Under the pieces are notes generated by a model that had not been told where the DNA came from, did no database searches, and saw only the letters and a list, made by a program, of their open reading frames with translations. From NCBI GenBank assembly GCA_964535305.1, contig CAZHTF010000004.1:43837-107836 (forward strand): a stretch of 64,000 nt of DNA. The letters run 5' to 3'. Each line of letters opens with the position of its first letter. Position 1 is the stretch's first letter. Shown here piece by piece: positions 30,728-40,251 of the stretch. The DNA is from CAZHTF01 sp964535305 (GTDB lineage: Bacteria > Planctomycetota > Phycisphaerae > UBA1845 > Fen-1342). The position numbers were made by a program, and so were the translations under genes.

Positions 30728-30803
30728 CCGGCGGCGCTGCGGGGCTCCGCGCTCACGCCCCCCCCGCGGCGGTTACACTTCGTCGCCAAAGAGGAGCGCG
30801 GCG

Positions 30804-31823
30804 ATGGCGATCGGTGAAGCGTTGCAGGTCGAGCAGGCGGTTCAGCAGTTTCGCGATCAGTTCAAGCTGCTGCGCGACGAAGTCGGCAAGATGATCGTCG
30901 GACATGACGAGATCGTCGAAGGCGTGCTGGTCTGCTTGTTCGCCGGCGGACACGCGCTGCTCGAAGGCGTGCCCGGACTGGGCAAGACGCTGCTGATCCG
31001 CACGCTCTCCGACGCGCTCAGCCTGGACTTCTCTCGGATTCAGTTCACCCCGGACCTGATGCCCGCTGACATTATCGGCACCAATATCATCAACGAAGAC
31101 CCCGCCAGCGGTCGACGGCAGTTTGAGTTCCAGCGCGGCCCGCTCTTTGCCCAGATGGTGCTGGCCGACGAGATCAACCGCGCCACGCCCAAAACGCAGT
31201 CCGCCCTGCTCGAAGCTATGCAGGAGCACTCGGTTACCTCGGGCGGCACTCACTACAAGCTCAAGCAGCCGTTCTTCGTGATGGCCACGCAGAACCCGAT
31301 CGAGCAGGAAGGCACCTACCCGCTGCCCGAAGCGCAGCTTGACCGCTTCTTCTTCAAGCTGATCGTGGGCTATTCGAATCGCAGCGAGCTCAAGACCATC
31401 CTGGATCGCACCACGGCCTCCGAGCGGCCGCAGATCAAACCGGTGCTGAGCGGCGAGCAGATTCTCGCGTGCCAGCAGCTTGTACGGCGGGTGGTGATCG
31501 CGCCGCACGTGCAGGATTTCGTGATCCGTATCGTGCTCGCCACGCACCCGCAGGGCGCCTTCGCGACCGAGATGGTGAACAAGTACGTGCGCTGGGGCAG
31601 CAGCCCGCGCGGGGCGCAGGCGCTGACGCTGGCGTCCAAGATCTTCGCCATGCTGGACGGCCGCTACAACGTCGGTTTTGACGACATCAAGCGGGCCGCG
31701 CTTCCGGCCCTGCGGCATCGTCTGCTGCTGAATTTCGAGGGCGAAGCCGAGGGCATGAGCACCGACCAGGTGTTGAACGACACGCTGGAGCGCGTGCCGA
31801 CTGCCGAGCAGAAGGTCGCGTAG
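30804..31823 (+). CDS. MoxR-family AAA+ ATPase
   Basis: A 339-residue AAA+ ATPase of the MoxR group, chaperones that usually act with von Willebrand A-domain and DUF58 proteins in complex maturation or envelope stress. Motifs: IVGHDEIVEGVLVCLFAGGH, Walker A GVPGLGKT (55-62), Walker B VLADEINRATPKTQSALLEAM, sensor 1 VMATQNPIEQEGTYPLPEAQLDRF and the sensor 2 region SPRGAQALTLASK. The start has GAGGAG upstream, with a TACACT box at 30774-30779. Unlike the common arrangement, no vWA or DUF58 gene follows; the next gene is ogt, so its client is unknown. Confidence 0.9.
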   Translation: MAIGEALQVEQAVQQFRDQFKLLRDEVGKMIVGHDEIVEGVLVCLFAGGHALLEGVPGLGKTLLIRTLSDALSLDFSRIQFTPDLMPADIIGTNIINEDPASGRRQFEFQRGPLFAQMVLADEINRATPKTQSALLEAMQEHSVTSGGTHYKLKQPFFVMATQNPIEQEGTYPLPEAQLDRFFFKLIVGYSNRSELKTILDRTTASERPQIKPVLSGEQILACQQLVRRVVIAPHVQDFVIRIVLATHPQGAFATEMVNKYVRWGSSPRGAQALTLASKIFAMLDGRYNVGFDDIKRAALPALRHRLLLNFEGEAEGMSTDQVLNDTLERVPTAEQKVA

Positions 31824-31946
31824 CGCCGCACTGGTTCGCGCCGACCCGAGTCGCTGTTCCTGTTGGTACACTTCAATGCCGCGCGGGAGGCGCCCGTCGC
31901 GGCCCTGAATCTCCGCGGAAGACCCCTGAGCCAACGGAGCTATTTG

Positions 31947-32447
31947 ATGAACGCGATGCAGCGTTACTACTGGCAGCTGCCCAGCCCGGTCGGAATGCTG
32001 ACGCTGGTCTCGGACGGCGAGTCCCTGCTCGAGCTGCACATGGACAAGCTGCGGATCGGCGCAGACTGGGTCAAGGACCAGCGCCGCCTGCGGACGGTGT
32101 GCACGCAGCTCGAGGCGTACTTCGCCGGTCGGCGGCGCAACTTCGACCTGCCGCTCGCCCCGCGGGGGACTGCGTTTCAGCAGCGCGTCTGGCAGGCGCT
32201 GCGGACGATCCCGTTTGGCCAGACCTGCTCCTATCGCGACTTGGCCGGCATGATCGGGAATCCCGCTGCCAGCCGGGCGGTCGGTGGCGCCAACCGCCGT
32301 AATCCGATCGGGCTGATCATCCCATGTCATCGCGTGATCGCCGCGGATGGTGGCCTGGGCGGCTACGCCTGCGGGCTAGCGCGAAAGCGATGGCTGCTCG
32401 AACATGAAGCGCGCTGCACCAAAAAGGGGCTGTCACGCGCGGTATGA
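31947..32447 (+). CDS. ogt: Methylated-DNA--protein-cysteine methyltransferase
   Basis: Repairs O6-methylguanine by irreversible transfer of the methyl to its own cysteine. The 166-residue product has the short N-terminal domain and the AGT active-site domain: FQQRVWQALRTIPFGQTCSY (the helix-turn-helix), NPAASRAVGGANRRNP, and LIIPCHRVI with the acceptor Cys127 and the Asn/Arg pair around it. GGAG stands 8 nt before the ATG at 31947; a TACACT box lies at 31867. There is no Ada-type DNA-binding domain. The stop overlaps an upstream ATG of the following sigma-factor gene. Confidence 0.94.
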   Translation: MNAMQRYYWQLPSPVGMLTLVSDGESLLELHMDKLRIGADWVKDQRRLRTVCTQLEAYFAGRRRNFDLPLAPRGTAFQQRVWQALRTIPFGQTCSYRDLAGMIGNPAASRAVGGANRRNPIGLIIPCHRVIAADGGLGGYACGLARKRWLLEHEARCTKKGLSRAV

Positions 32448-32473
32448 TGATGCTAGCCGTTGGGACCGCGAGC

Positions 32474-33100
32474 ATGTCGAATGCTGGCAATCTGGAGAGC
32501 CTCCTGCAGGCGGCGGTGTCGGGCGATGCGGACTCCCTGTGCCTGCTGTTCGAATCGGTCGGGCCCGAAGTGCGCAACTGCCTGAAGCTGGACGCGAAGT
32601 GGTCGAGCGTCCTCTCCGTCGACGATGTGATGCAGGTTACCTATCTCGAAGCGTTCATGCGCGTGCGGCAATTCGCGCCCGAGAGCGGCGTGCCCGGTTT
32701 TCGCGCCTGGCTGCAGCGGATCGCGGACAACAATCTGCGCGACGCGGTCAAAGAGCTCGGGCGGCAGAAGCGCCCGCAGCCGAGCCAGCGCGTCACGCCG
32801 CGGCCGCTGGAGGAATCCGCCACCGCGCTGACGGCCCTGCTCGGTGTGACGCTCAGCACGCCCAGCCGCGTCGCCGCCGGGGCGGAGCATGTTTCGCTGG
32901 TGCAGCGGGCGCTCGCGGCCCTGCCGCCGGATTATGGCCGGGCGGTGCGACTGTATGACCTGGAAGGGCTGTCGATCGTCGAAGTATGCGAGCGGATGGG
33001 CCGCTCGCCGGGCGCGGTGCACATGCTGCGAAATCGGGCGTACGAGCAGTTGCGCGAGCTGCTGGGTGGGCAATCTGAATTTTTCAGCCGCAATGCGTGA
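32474..33100 (+). CDS. ECF-type RNA polymerase sigma factor (first sigma/kinase pair)
   Basis: A 208-residue sigma70 of extracytoplasmic-function type. Region 2 is at about 25-100 (LCLLFESVGPEVRNCLKLD, VLSVDDVMQVTYLEAFMRVRQF, GFRAWLQRIADNNLRDAVKELGRQKR) and region 4 at about 140-195 (RALAALPPDYGRAVRLYDLEGLSIVEVCERMGRSPGAVHMLRNRAYEQL). The next gene is a membrane Ser/Thr kinase, a pairing known in planctomycetes in which the kinase or its own signal controls the sigma factor. I prefer the ATG at 32474, as a TATGAT box at 32443-32448 overlaps the earlier ATG (32444). GGGA precedes it by about 8 nt. Confidence 0.85.
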   Translation: MSNAGNLESLLQAAVSGDADSLCLLFESVGPEVRNCLKLDAKWSSVLSVDDVMQVTYLEAFMRVRQFAPESGVPGFRAWLQRIADNNLRDAVKELGRQKRPQPSQRVTPRPLEESATALTALLGVTLSTPSRVAAGAEHVSLVQRALAALPPDYGRAVRLYDLEGLSIVEVCERMGRSPGAVHMLRNRAYEQLRELLGGQSEFFSRNA

Positions 33101-33203
33101 AGCCCGCGTGCGGGCGTCGCTCGCGAAATAGGTCGGTCGCGCCCACGGCTGCCGCCGTACTGCCGGGCCGCCGCGCCGCCGCTGCCCAGCTCGGAGTCGC
33201 CGC

Positions 33204-35924
33204 TTGGCCACTGCCAGTTCACAAGACGAGCGCGCCGCCATCGCCGCGGCTCGGCGGCAATTCGAGCTGGCACAGGCAGCCCGGAGCTCGCAGCCGGACG
33301 CGCCCGCCGCGCCCAGCGCCGCGCGCGAGCGCTGGCCCGAGATTCCCGGTTACGCGCTGCGGCGCGAGGTACGCCGCGGCGGGCAGGGCGTGGTCTTTGA
33401 GGCCGAGCAGCTTGGCACCCGCCGCACGGTCGCGATCAAAGTGCTGTATGAAGGGCCTCAATCCGGCCCGGCGCAGCGGGCGCGCTTCGAGCGCGAGCTG
33501 TCGGTGCTGGGCAGCCTGCGCCATCCGAACATTGTGACGCTATACGAAGGCGGTGTGAGCGGCGGGCGGCTGTATTGCGTGATGGATTTCGTCGAAGGCG
33601 TGGCGCTCGATCAGGCCACCGTGCTGCTCGACAAGCCTGCCATCGTGCAGCTGTTCGTCCGCGTCTGCCAGGCCGTCGGCGCTGCACACCTCCGCGGCGT
33701 GATCCACCGCGATTTGAAGCCCAGCAACATTCTGGTCGATCCGGCCGGCGAGCCGCGCGTGCTGGATTTTGGCCTGGCAAAGGTGAATGACGAGACGCTG
33801 GCCGCTGACGCTCCGCAAATGACTGCCACCGGGCAATTCGTCGGTTCGCTGCCCTGGTCGAGTCCGGAGCAGGTCGACGGCCGCAGCGACGCGATCGACA
33901 CGCGCTCCGACGTGTATTCGATGGGCGTGCTGCTCTACCAGACGCTCACCGGGAATTTCCCCTATAGCATGGCGGGCGCGACCCACGAGATCATCGAACG
34001 CATCCGCTCGCACGACCCGCTGCCGCCGCGCCAAGCCGTGCGCCGCTCTAGCAGCGGCGTGGCCGATGTCGACGACGAGCTTGAGACGATCGTGCTCAAG
34101 TGTCTGCAGAAGGACCGCGAGCGGCGCTACCAGACCGCCGGCGAGCTTGCTCGCGACCTGGAGCGTTACCAGCGGCACGAGCCGATCGAGGCCAAGCGCG
34201 ATTCGCTGCTTTACGTGCTGCGAAAGCAGGCCCGCCGCTATTGGGCCGTCGCCACGGTCAGCGCCGCGTTTGCACTGCTGCTGATCGGCGGCCTGGCGGT
34301 GACGCTCTGGCTCTGGCGCAGCGCCGACGCGCAGCGCGTCGTCGCGGAGCGCGCCACCGACCGCGCCCGGGAGGCCGAGATGCTAGCCGAGGCCCGCCGC
34401 GATGATGCCGAGCAGCGTCGCAACGAATCAGAGGCGGTCGCTGGGATTCTGCAGGGCATGTTCGGCATCGGCGCGCACGGCGACTTCGTCGGGCAGGATT
34501 TCACCGTGCGGCAGATGCTTGATCGCCACAGCGACGAGGTATTGACGCGGCTTGCCGAACAGCCGCGGGTTGAGCTACGCGTCCGCTCGGTGCTGGCGAA
34601 CGCCTACCGCGGCCTGGGCGAATTTGAGAAGGCCCGTCAGTACGGGCGGCGGCTGGTGCAGCTGTCGGCAGACAGCTTCGGACCAAATACGGCCGAGCAT
34701 GCCGCCGCACTGGGCGACCTGGCGCTGGCGCTGGCCAGCGGCGGCGAAGAAGGCGAGCAGGTGGTCGAGCTTCAGCGCCGCGCGCTCGAAATCTACGAAA
34801 ACCTCGGGCTCAAGACCGAGACGCAGGGCGCGATGGCGGCCCTGGCGCGCTCGCTGCTGCGCGTCGGCAAGGCGGACGAATGCGCGGCGCTGCTGGAAAG
34901 TGCGAACCCGGCCGAAGCGCAGCCGCGCGACGCGATCTCGATCCACTGGGGGCTGGCGGAGCTGGCGGAGAGTCGCGACGAGCCGAAAGTCGCCGTGGAG
35001 CTCTACCGCCAGGCGCTCAAACTTGCCGAAGCGCATTTCGGCCCGCGCGATTCGCAGTCCGTCGCCCTGCGCAATGACCTGGCGGTCGCGCTCGAACGCA
35101 CCGGCGACTTGGCCGCGGCCCGCAGCTTCTTTGAGCAGGTGGTCGCGGACTACGTCGTTCTCTATGGGGAGGACAATCCGCGCACCGCGACGGCGATCTC
35201 CAACCTCGGGCTGAATTGCTTCGCACTGAAGCAAGTGCCCGACGCGGTGCTGCACCTGCGGCGGGCGCTCCAGATCCGCCGCAAGGTCCTGCCGCCGGAT
35301 CATCGCGACTTGGGCGCCGGGTTGAACAACCTGGCCTGGGTTCTGGAGGGCGCCGGCGAATTCGGCGAGGCCATCGAGCTCTATCGCGAAGCGATCAGCA
35401 CGCTGGAGCGCTCTGTCGGTCGCGCTCACATCCACTTCGTCATGACCAACACCAGCCTCGCCCGCACGTTCGCCAAGAGCGGCCAGCACGAGCAGGCCGC
35501 CGAGCAGTACGGCGTGGTCATTGAGCTGCAGCGCTCGATTCCGCGCACCAAGCCGGTTGACTTGGCCAGCTCGCTGGTGATGCGAGCGGCGTCGCTGGCG
35601 GAGCTCAAGCGTGCGGCAGAAGCGGAGCAGGCGCTTCGCGAGGCGCTCGCGCTGCGCCGCGAGCATCTGCCCGCCGAGCATTGGCTGATCGCCAACACCG
35701 AGAGCACGCTGGGCGGCGTGCTGCTGGATCAGAACAAGCTGGATGAGGCCGAGCCGCTGCTGCTTTCCGGCGCGCAGCAGCTCTTGCGGTCAAAAGATGC
35801 GGCGGCGGAGCGAGTCCAGCAGGCGCTGGAGCGGCTGATCAGGCTGCATTTGCAGACCGGCAACTCGGCTGCGCTGGAGCAGTGGAAAGCTGAGCTTTCT
35901 CGGCTTGCTCCGAAACCGCAGTAG
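33204..35924 (+). CDS. Membrane Ser/Thr protein kinase with C-terminal TPR sensor region (first pair)
   Basis: A 906-residue kinase. The kinase domain is at about 50-325: glycine loop RRGGQGVVFEAE (58-69), Lys79 in VAIKVL, HRDLKPSNILV (168-178), DFGLAKV (188-194), and SPEQV. All catalytic residues are present. A basic stretch (KRDSLLYVLRKQARRYW) leads to one membrane helix at about 347-371, so the kinase is inside and the rest outside. From about 375 come a coiled coil and many TPR repeats (NAYRGLGEFEKARQYGRRLV, NDLAVALERTGDLAAARSFFEQV, NNLAWVLEGAGEFGEAIELYREAI). The start is TTG 33204, with GGAG 7 nt upstream. It probably acts with the sigma factor before it. Confidence 0.88.
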   Translation: MATASSQDERAAIAAARRQFELAQAARSSQPDAPAAPSAARERWPEIPGYALRREVRRGGQGVVFEAEQLGTRRTVAIKVLYEGPQSGPAQRARFERELSVLGSLRHPNIVTLYEGGVSGGRLYCVMDFVEGVALDQATVLLDKPAIVQLFVRVCQAVGAAHLRGVIHRDLKPSNILVDPAGEPRVLDFGLAKVNDETLAADAPQMTATGQFVGSLPWSSPEQVDGRSDAIDTRSDVYSMGVLLYQTLTGNFPYSMAGATHEIIERIRSHDPLPPRQAVRRSSSGVADVDDELETIVLKCLQKDRERRYQTAGELARDLERYQRHEPIEAKRDSLLYVLRKQARRYWAVATVSAAFALLLIGGLAVTLWLWRSADAQRVVAERATDRAREAEMLAEARRDDAEQRRNESEAVAGILQGMFGIGAHGDFVGQDFTVRQMLDRHSDEVLTRLAEQPRVELRVRSVLANAYRGLGEFEKARQYGRRLVQLSADSFGPNTAEHAAALGDLALALASGGEEGEQVVELQRRALEIYENLGLKTETQGAMAALARSLLRVGKADECAALLESANPAEAQPRDAISIHWGLAELAESRDEPKVAVELYRQALKLAEAHFGPRDSQSVALRNDLAVALERTGDLAAARSFFEQVVADYVVLYGEDNPRTATAISNLGLNCFALKQVPDAVLHLRRALQIRRKVLPPDHRDLGAGLNNLAWVLEGAGEFGEAIELYREAISTLERSVGRAHIHFVMTNTSLARTFAKSGQHEQAAEQYGVVIELQRSIPRTKPVDLASSLVMRAASLAELKRAAEAEQALREALALRREHLPAEHWLIANTESTLGGVLLDQNKLDEAEPLLLSGAQQLLRSKDAAAERVQQALERLIRLHLQTGNSAALEQWKAELSRLAPKPQ

Positions 35925-36012
35925 AGACGCGACAATAACTGCACGGCGCTTTCCGCTCGGCAGGGCGGTCGGGTGTTCTACCGGCGGCCGGCGCGCAATC
36001 TCGGAATGGCCG

Positions 36013-37809
36013 CTAGCTCTTGAGCGCGGCCAGCGTCCTTGTGATCGCGTCGGCCGGGCTGAGGAGGTGTTTCTCCGCCGGCGCCGCCCTCGAGGAGAAC
36101 TCGACTTTTCCCTCCGCAAGACTTTTCTTGCCGACGACGATCCGCAGCGGGAAGCCGACCAGGTCGGCATCTTTGAACTTGAATCCGGCACGCTCATCGC
36201 GATCGTCCAGAATCGCATCCGCGCCAGCCGCCAGCAGCGCGGCGTAGAGCTCCTCCGCGGCGCGAAGCGCGTCGGCGTCTTTCGGATCCAGCAGGATCAC
36301 CGCCACCTGGAACGGCGCGATGCTCGCCGGCCAGATCATGCCATTCTCGTCGTGATGGGCCTCGATCGCCGCCGCCACGATGCGATTCAGGCCGATGCCG
36401 TAGCAGCCCATGATGAACGGCTGCGGCTTGCCCTGTTGCGACAGGAACGTCGCCTTCATGCTTTCGCTGTACTTGGTACCGAGCTTGAACACGTGCCCGA
36501 CTTCGATCGCGGTCTTCAGCCGCAGGAGCGACCCGCTGCCGCTGGGCGAGCGGTCGCCGTCGCGCACATTCCGAATGTCCGCCACGCGGACGCGCGGCCC
36601 GCTGAGCGGGAAGTCGCGCCCGGGCTGAAGTCCCAGGATGTGATAATCCGTTCGGTTTGCGCCGCTGGCCGCGCTGGGCATGCTGGCGGCGTCGCGATCG
36701 ATCACCAGCAGGTCGCCTTCCGCGAGCCGCTCGCTCAGCCCTTGCGGGCCTGCAAAGCCAACCGCGGCCCCGGTGAGCTGCTCGATTGTGCCGGCGTCGG
36801 CCAATTCGAGCTTCAGTCCGGTCACCTTTGCCAACTTGTGCTCGTTCAACTCGTGGTCGCCGCGAACCAGCGCGACGACAATTTCGCGCCGCGGCGGTGT
36901 CGCCGGCGGTCGTGAACCGCTCACCGCGCTCCGCGGTAGCGCCCGAAAGATCAGCGTCTTGAGCATGCGCTCCGGCCCGATGCCCAGCAGCCGGCAAACA
37001 TCTTCGACACGTCCGGCCGCTGGCGTGTGGACTTCGCGAATCGGTTCGTCAGCTTCCGCGCCCGGCCCCGCCGGCGGCAGCGCCTGGCAAGTGGCACGCT
37101 CGGTGTTGGCGGCGTAGTCGTTATTCTCGCTGATGGCGACCAGGTCTTCACCCGCGTCGGTCAGCACCATGAACTCGTGCGAAGCGTCGCCGCCAATCGG
37201 CCCACTCTCGGCTTCGACCGCGACGTACGGCAGTCCGCAGCGGCTGAAGATGCGGCAGTATGCGTCGTACATCTTCTGGTAGCTCTGATCGAGCCCGGCC
37301 TTGTCGACGTCGAACGAGTACGCGTCTTTCATCAGGAATTCGCGCGTTCGCAGCACGCCGCTCTTGGGCCGCGCCTCGCCGCGGAACTTGGTCTGAATCT
37401 GGAACAGGTTGACGGGGAGCTGCTTGTAGCTGTTCAAGTATGCGCGGGCGATGTCGGTAACGACTTCCTCGTGCGTCGGCCCCAGCACGGTCGACGCGCG
37501 CCAGTCGCCGCTGGCGCCCGAAAGTCGCAGCAGTACCTCGCCCATCGACTCGGTGCGGCCAGTTTCCTCCCAGATCGAGAGCGGCTGAAGCACCGGCATG
37601 TGCAACTCAACCGCGCCCGCCGCGCACATCTCCTCGCGGACGATCGCCTCGACCTTCCGCAGCGTGCGAAAACCCAGCGGCAGATAGCTGTATATGCCCG
37701 CGGCGAGCTGCCGAATCATGCCCGCCCGCAGCATGAGCTGATGCGAGGCGGCGGTGGCGTCCTTGGGCATCTCCTTGGTGGTCGGAATGAAAAAGCGGCT
37801 CCAGCGCAT
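36013..37809 (-). CDS. proS: Prolyl-tRNA synthetase (bacterial type, ProS with editing domain)
   Basis: Charges tRNA-Pro. The roughly 598-residue protein has class II motif 1 (GIYSYLPLGFRTLRKVEAIVREEM), motif 2 (FRGEARPKSGVLRTREFLMKDAYSFD), the inserted editing domain between about 230 and 400, motif 3 (GCYGIGLNRIVAAAIEAHHDENGMIWP), and the C-terminal anticodon-binding domain. The length and the insertion define the bacterial long form. Two ATGs are near: 37818 (MTDMRW) and 37809 (MRWSRFFIPT). GGGAG lies 10 nt before the second but only 1 nt before the first, so 37809 is used. It converges with the kinase gene on its left. Confidence 0.95.
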   Translation of the reverse strand: MRWSRFFIPTTKEMPKDATAASHQLMLRAGMIRQLAAGIYSYLPLGFRTLRKVEAIVREEMCAAGAVELHMPVLQPLSIWEETGRTESMGEVLLRLSGASGDWRASTVLGPTHEEVVTDIARAYLNSYKQLPVNLFQIQTKFRGEARPKSGVLRTREFLMKDAYSFDVDKAGLDQSYQKMYDAYCRIFSRCGLPYVAVEAESGPIGGDASHEFMVLTDAGEDLVAISENNDYAANTERATCQALPPAGPGAEADEPIREVHTPAAGRVEDVCRLLGIGPERMLKTLIFRALPRSAVSGSRPPATPPRREIVVALVRGDHELNEHKLAKVTGLKLELADAGTIEQLTGAAVGFAGPQGLSERLAEGDLLVIDRDAASMPSAASGANRTDYHILGLQPGRDFPLSGPRVRVADIRNVRDGDRSPSGSGSLLRLKTAIEVGHVFKLGTKYSESMKATFLSQQGKPQPFIMGCYGIGLNRIVAAAIEAHHDENGMIWPASIAPFQVAVILLDPKDADALRAAEELYAALLAAGADAILDDRDERAGFKFKDADLVGFPLRIVVGKKSLAEGKVEFSSRAAPAEKHLLSPADAITRTLAALKS

Positions 37810-38246
37810 ATCCGTCATGCTCCCGCGGCGCTGCCGCCGCTATCAGAACCCAACCCTGGCGAATCGCGGGATTGTCGGGGGGCGCTTGCTGGCGTGCAAA
37901 TCGCGGCCCTGGCCGTATTTTCCCGGGCCCGCGCGGCTCAACTCCTGCGTAACACGCCGCCAACCCCGATGTCAGGGAACTGTTTGCTGCGTCGTGCATC
38001 TCTGTGTCTGTTGGAGTTGCTGGAGGTCGAAAACATCATGATTACCAAGGTCAACAAGTGGCTCGCGGCGATTGGGCTATTTCTGGCGCGCGTTCGGATT
38101 TGGCCGCGCGAGTTTCGCGCGGGATTCCCATTTGGCAGGCCTCATCCGGTACGATTCGCGAAACCCGCCGATCCGCGCGTGAGCGGTGCGTCTGCCTGGC
38201 GGGGCTGTCGATTCGGCGCGCGCGACTCAACGCGACGCAAGGCGTC
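37810..38246. other. 437-nt intergenic region between divergent proS and abgT
   Basis: Holds the starts of two divergent genes. No clear -35/-10 pair is visible on either strand. The only coding-like signal is GGAGGT (38022-38027) followed after 10 nt by ATG 38038, described separately. No structured RNA or repeat was recognised. Confidence 0.6.
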
Positions 38247-38391
38247 ATGTCTTCATCTAGAATTCCCGAAAACCCTCTGTCTCCCGGTGCGATCCCGCCG
38301 CCGGCGCGGCCCAAGGGCTTTCTCGATTGGATCGAGTGGGCCGGCAATCAGCTTCCCGAGCCGGCGCTACTGTTCGCGTCGCTGGCGGTGA
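38038..38391 (+). pseudogene. Possible gene remnant with good start signals, overlapping abgT
   Basis: The ATG at 38038 has GGAGGT 10 nt upstream, the strongest start signal between proS and abgT. The first 17 codons, MITKVNKWLAAIGLFLA, look like the basic-plus-hydrophobic start of an exported or membrane protein. After that the reading becomes Arg/Pro-rich and overlaps the abgT start out of frame by 145 nt, which is not protein-like. It may be a gene start left after a deletion, or chance. Confidence 0.25.
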
Positions 38392-40100
38392 TCATCGTGA
38401 TCCTGTCGGCGGTCGGCAGTGCCGCGGGTTGGCGCGTGCAGCCGGTGCGGCCGAGCGTCGTGCTGACGGACAAGCTGGACGACGCGGGCCGGCCGGTGCT
38501 GGATGAGGCCGGGGCGCCACGCAAGGTGCCCCAGCGCGGCGCGGATGGCAGGCTCGAAGTGCAGCTCGTCGAAGTTGGCCAGCCGATCCAGCCGCGAAAC
38601 CTGCTGACCAGCGACGGCGTGTACTGGATGCTCTCGTCGATGCTGCGCAATTTCACCGGCCTGCCGGCGCTCGGTTTGATCTTCGTCGCGATCCTTGGCA
38701 TTGGGGTGGCGGAGAAATTTGGCTTTTTCAGCGCGCTGATGCGCTTCCTGGCGATTGCTACGCCGAGTTGGTTGCTCACGCCAGTGATTGTGCTGATCGG
38801 TGCGAATTCGTCAGTCGCCAGCGACGCGGGCTACATCATTCTGCCGCCGCTCGCGGCCGCGCTGTATCAAGCGGTCGGCCGGCACCCGATCGCGGGGCTG
38901 GCGGCGGCGTTCGCGGGCGTGGCGGGCGGCTTCGGCGGTGGGTTCTTCCCGACGGGTGGCGACGGCGCGCTGACCGGCTTCGCCCAAGACGCCGCCCGCA
39001 TCATCGAGCCCAGCTACACCATCACCATCCTGCACAACCTCTACTTCAAGGCAATGTCCGCGATCGTCGTCATGCTCGCGGGCTGGTTCGTGACCGATCG
39101 CATCGTCGAGCCGCGGCTGCGGCGAGTGCAGCCGGTCGTCAACGACGATGACGTCGGCGTCGTTACGGACATGGCCCTCAAGCCCGCCGAGACCCGCGCC
39201 CTGCTGCTTGCTCTGGGGGCCAAAGGGCTGGTGCTGGCTTGCTTCGCTTACATGATTCTCACGCCGGGAATGCCGCTCGCTGGCGATGGTCAGCCGACGC
39301 TGGCAGACGGGCGCGTGCTGGTGCAGCAGCCCGTCTCGATCTACGCGCCCGATTCCGCCCCCAGCAGCGCCCCGGCCCGCAGTGCGCTGCTCGCCGAAAA
39401 GCCGCTGCTGATCGTCGACGCGCCCGGCCGCCGCGGACTGCTCGAATCGCCGCAGGCGCGCTGGTCGCACGTGATCGTCCCGATCATGTTCTTCGCGTTT
39501 CTGACGCCCGGCGTGGTATTCGGCTGGTTGACCGGCAAACTGCGCTCGCAGAAAGACCTGATCGAAGCGCTCTACCACGGCATTCGCAGCATCGTGCCCG
39601 TGCTGGCGATCGCCTTTTTCATGGCACAATTTGTGAATTACTTTGCCTACACGCGGCTCGACCGCATGCTGGCGTACGCCGGCGGCTCGCTGCTGGTCGA
39701 AGCCGACCTGCCCACGCCCGCGCTGCTGGCCCTCTTCGTGATGCTGGTGATCTGCGGCGATTTCGCGATCAGCGGCATGCTCAGCAAGTTTGGCGTGCTG
39801 GCGCCGATCTTCATCCCGATGTTCATGATGGTCGGCATGAGCCCGGAGCTGACGACGGCCGCGTACCGCATCGGCGATTCGGTGGTGAACATCATCACGC
39901 CGATGAACAGCTACTTGCTGATCATTCTGATGGTGCTGCAGAAGTATCAGAAAGGCGCCGGTCTGGGCAGCCTGATCTCGCTGATGCTGCCGTACTCGTT
40001 CGTGTTCGCGATTGTGTGGACTGGTTTTTTGCTTCTGTATTACTGGATGAACTTCGACCTGGGACCCAGCGCGCCGATGCATTACACGCCATCGACGTAG
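38247..40100 (+). CDS. AbgT-family transporter (p-aminobenzoyl-glutamate / MtrF type)
   Basis: A 617-residue inner-membrane transporter of the AbgT/MtrF family, which move p-aminobenzoyl-glutamate in, or sulfonamides and PABA out, with the ion gradient. It starts with FLDWIEWAGNQLPEPALLFASLA, then a periplasmic loop opened by GWRVQPVRP (about 55-115) longer than usual, the family block GLPALGLIFVAILGIGVAEKFGFFSALMR, NSSVASDAGYIILPPLAAALYQAVGRHPIAGLAAAFAGVAGGF and the C-terminal DSVVNIITPMNSYLLIILMVLQKYQ. About eleven helices are visible. AAGG stands close before the ATG at 38247. No folate or peptidase gene is nearby. Confidence 0.88.
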   Translation: MSSSRIPENPLSPGAIPPPARPKGFLDWIEWAGNQLPEPALLFASLAVIIVILSAVGSAAGWRVQPVRPSVVLTDKLDDAGRPVLDEAGAPRKVPQRGADGRLEVQLVEVGQPIQPRNLLTSDGVYWMLSSMLRNFTGLPALGLIFVAILGIGVAEKFGFFSALMRFLAIATPSWLLTPVIVLIGANSSVASDAGYIILPPLAAALYQAVGRHPIAGLAAAFAGVAGGFGGGFFPTGGDGALTGFAQDAARIIEPSYTITILHNLYFKAMSAIVVMLAGWFVTDRIVEPRLRRVQPVVNDDDVGVVTDMALKPAETRALLLALGAKGLVLACFAYMILTPGMPLAGDGQPTLADGRVLVQQPVSIYAPDSAPSSAPARSALLAEKPLLIVDAPGRRGLLESPQARWSHVIVPIMFFAFLTPGVVFGWLTGKLRSQKDLIEALYHGIRSIVPVLAIAFFMAQFVNYFAYTRLDRMLAYAGGSLLVEADLPTPALLALFVMLVICGDFAISGMLSKFGVLAPIFIPMFMMVGMSPELTTAAYRIGDSVVNIITPMNSYLLIILMVLQKYQKGAGLGSLISLMLPYSFVFAIVWTGFLLLYYWMNFDLGPSAPMHYTPST

Positions 40101-40251
40101 CGTGCGCTGCGTGGCAGCTTCGGCGTCTTCGCGATGCGGGCCGGCGGTGCGTGTTGCTCCGCCAGCAGCGCGGGCCTACTATTTTTAGGCGCACACACGC
40201 AAGCAATGACGCGCGCATCCTTCAGAGTCACGCAGCCAGGTTGAGGGACGC

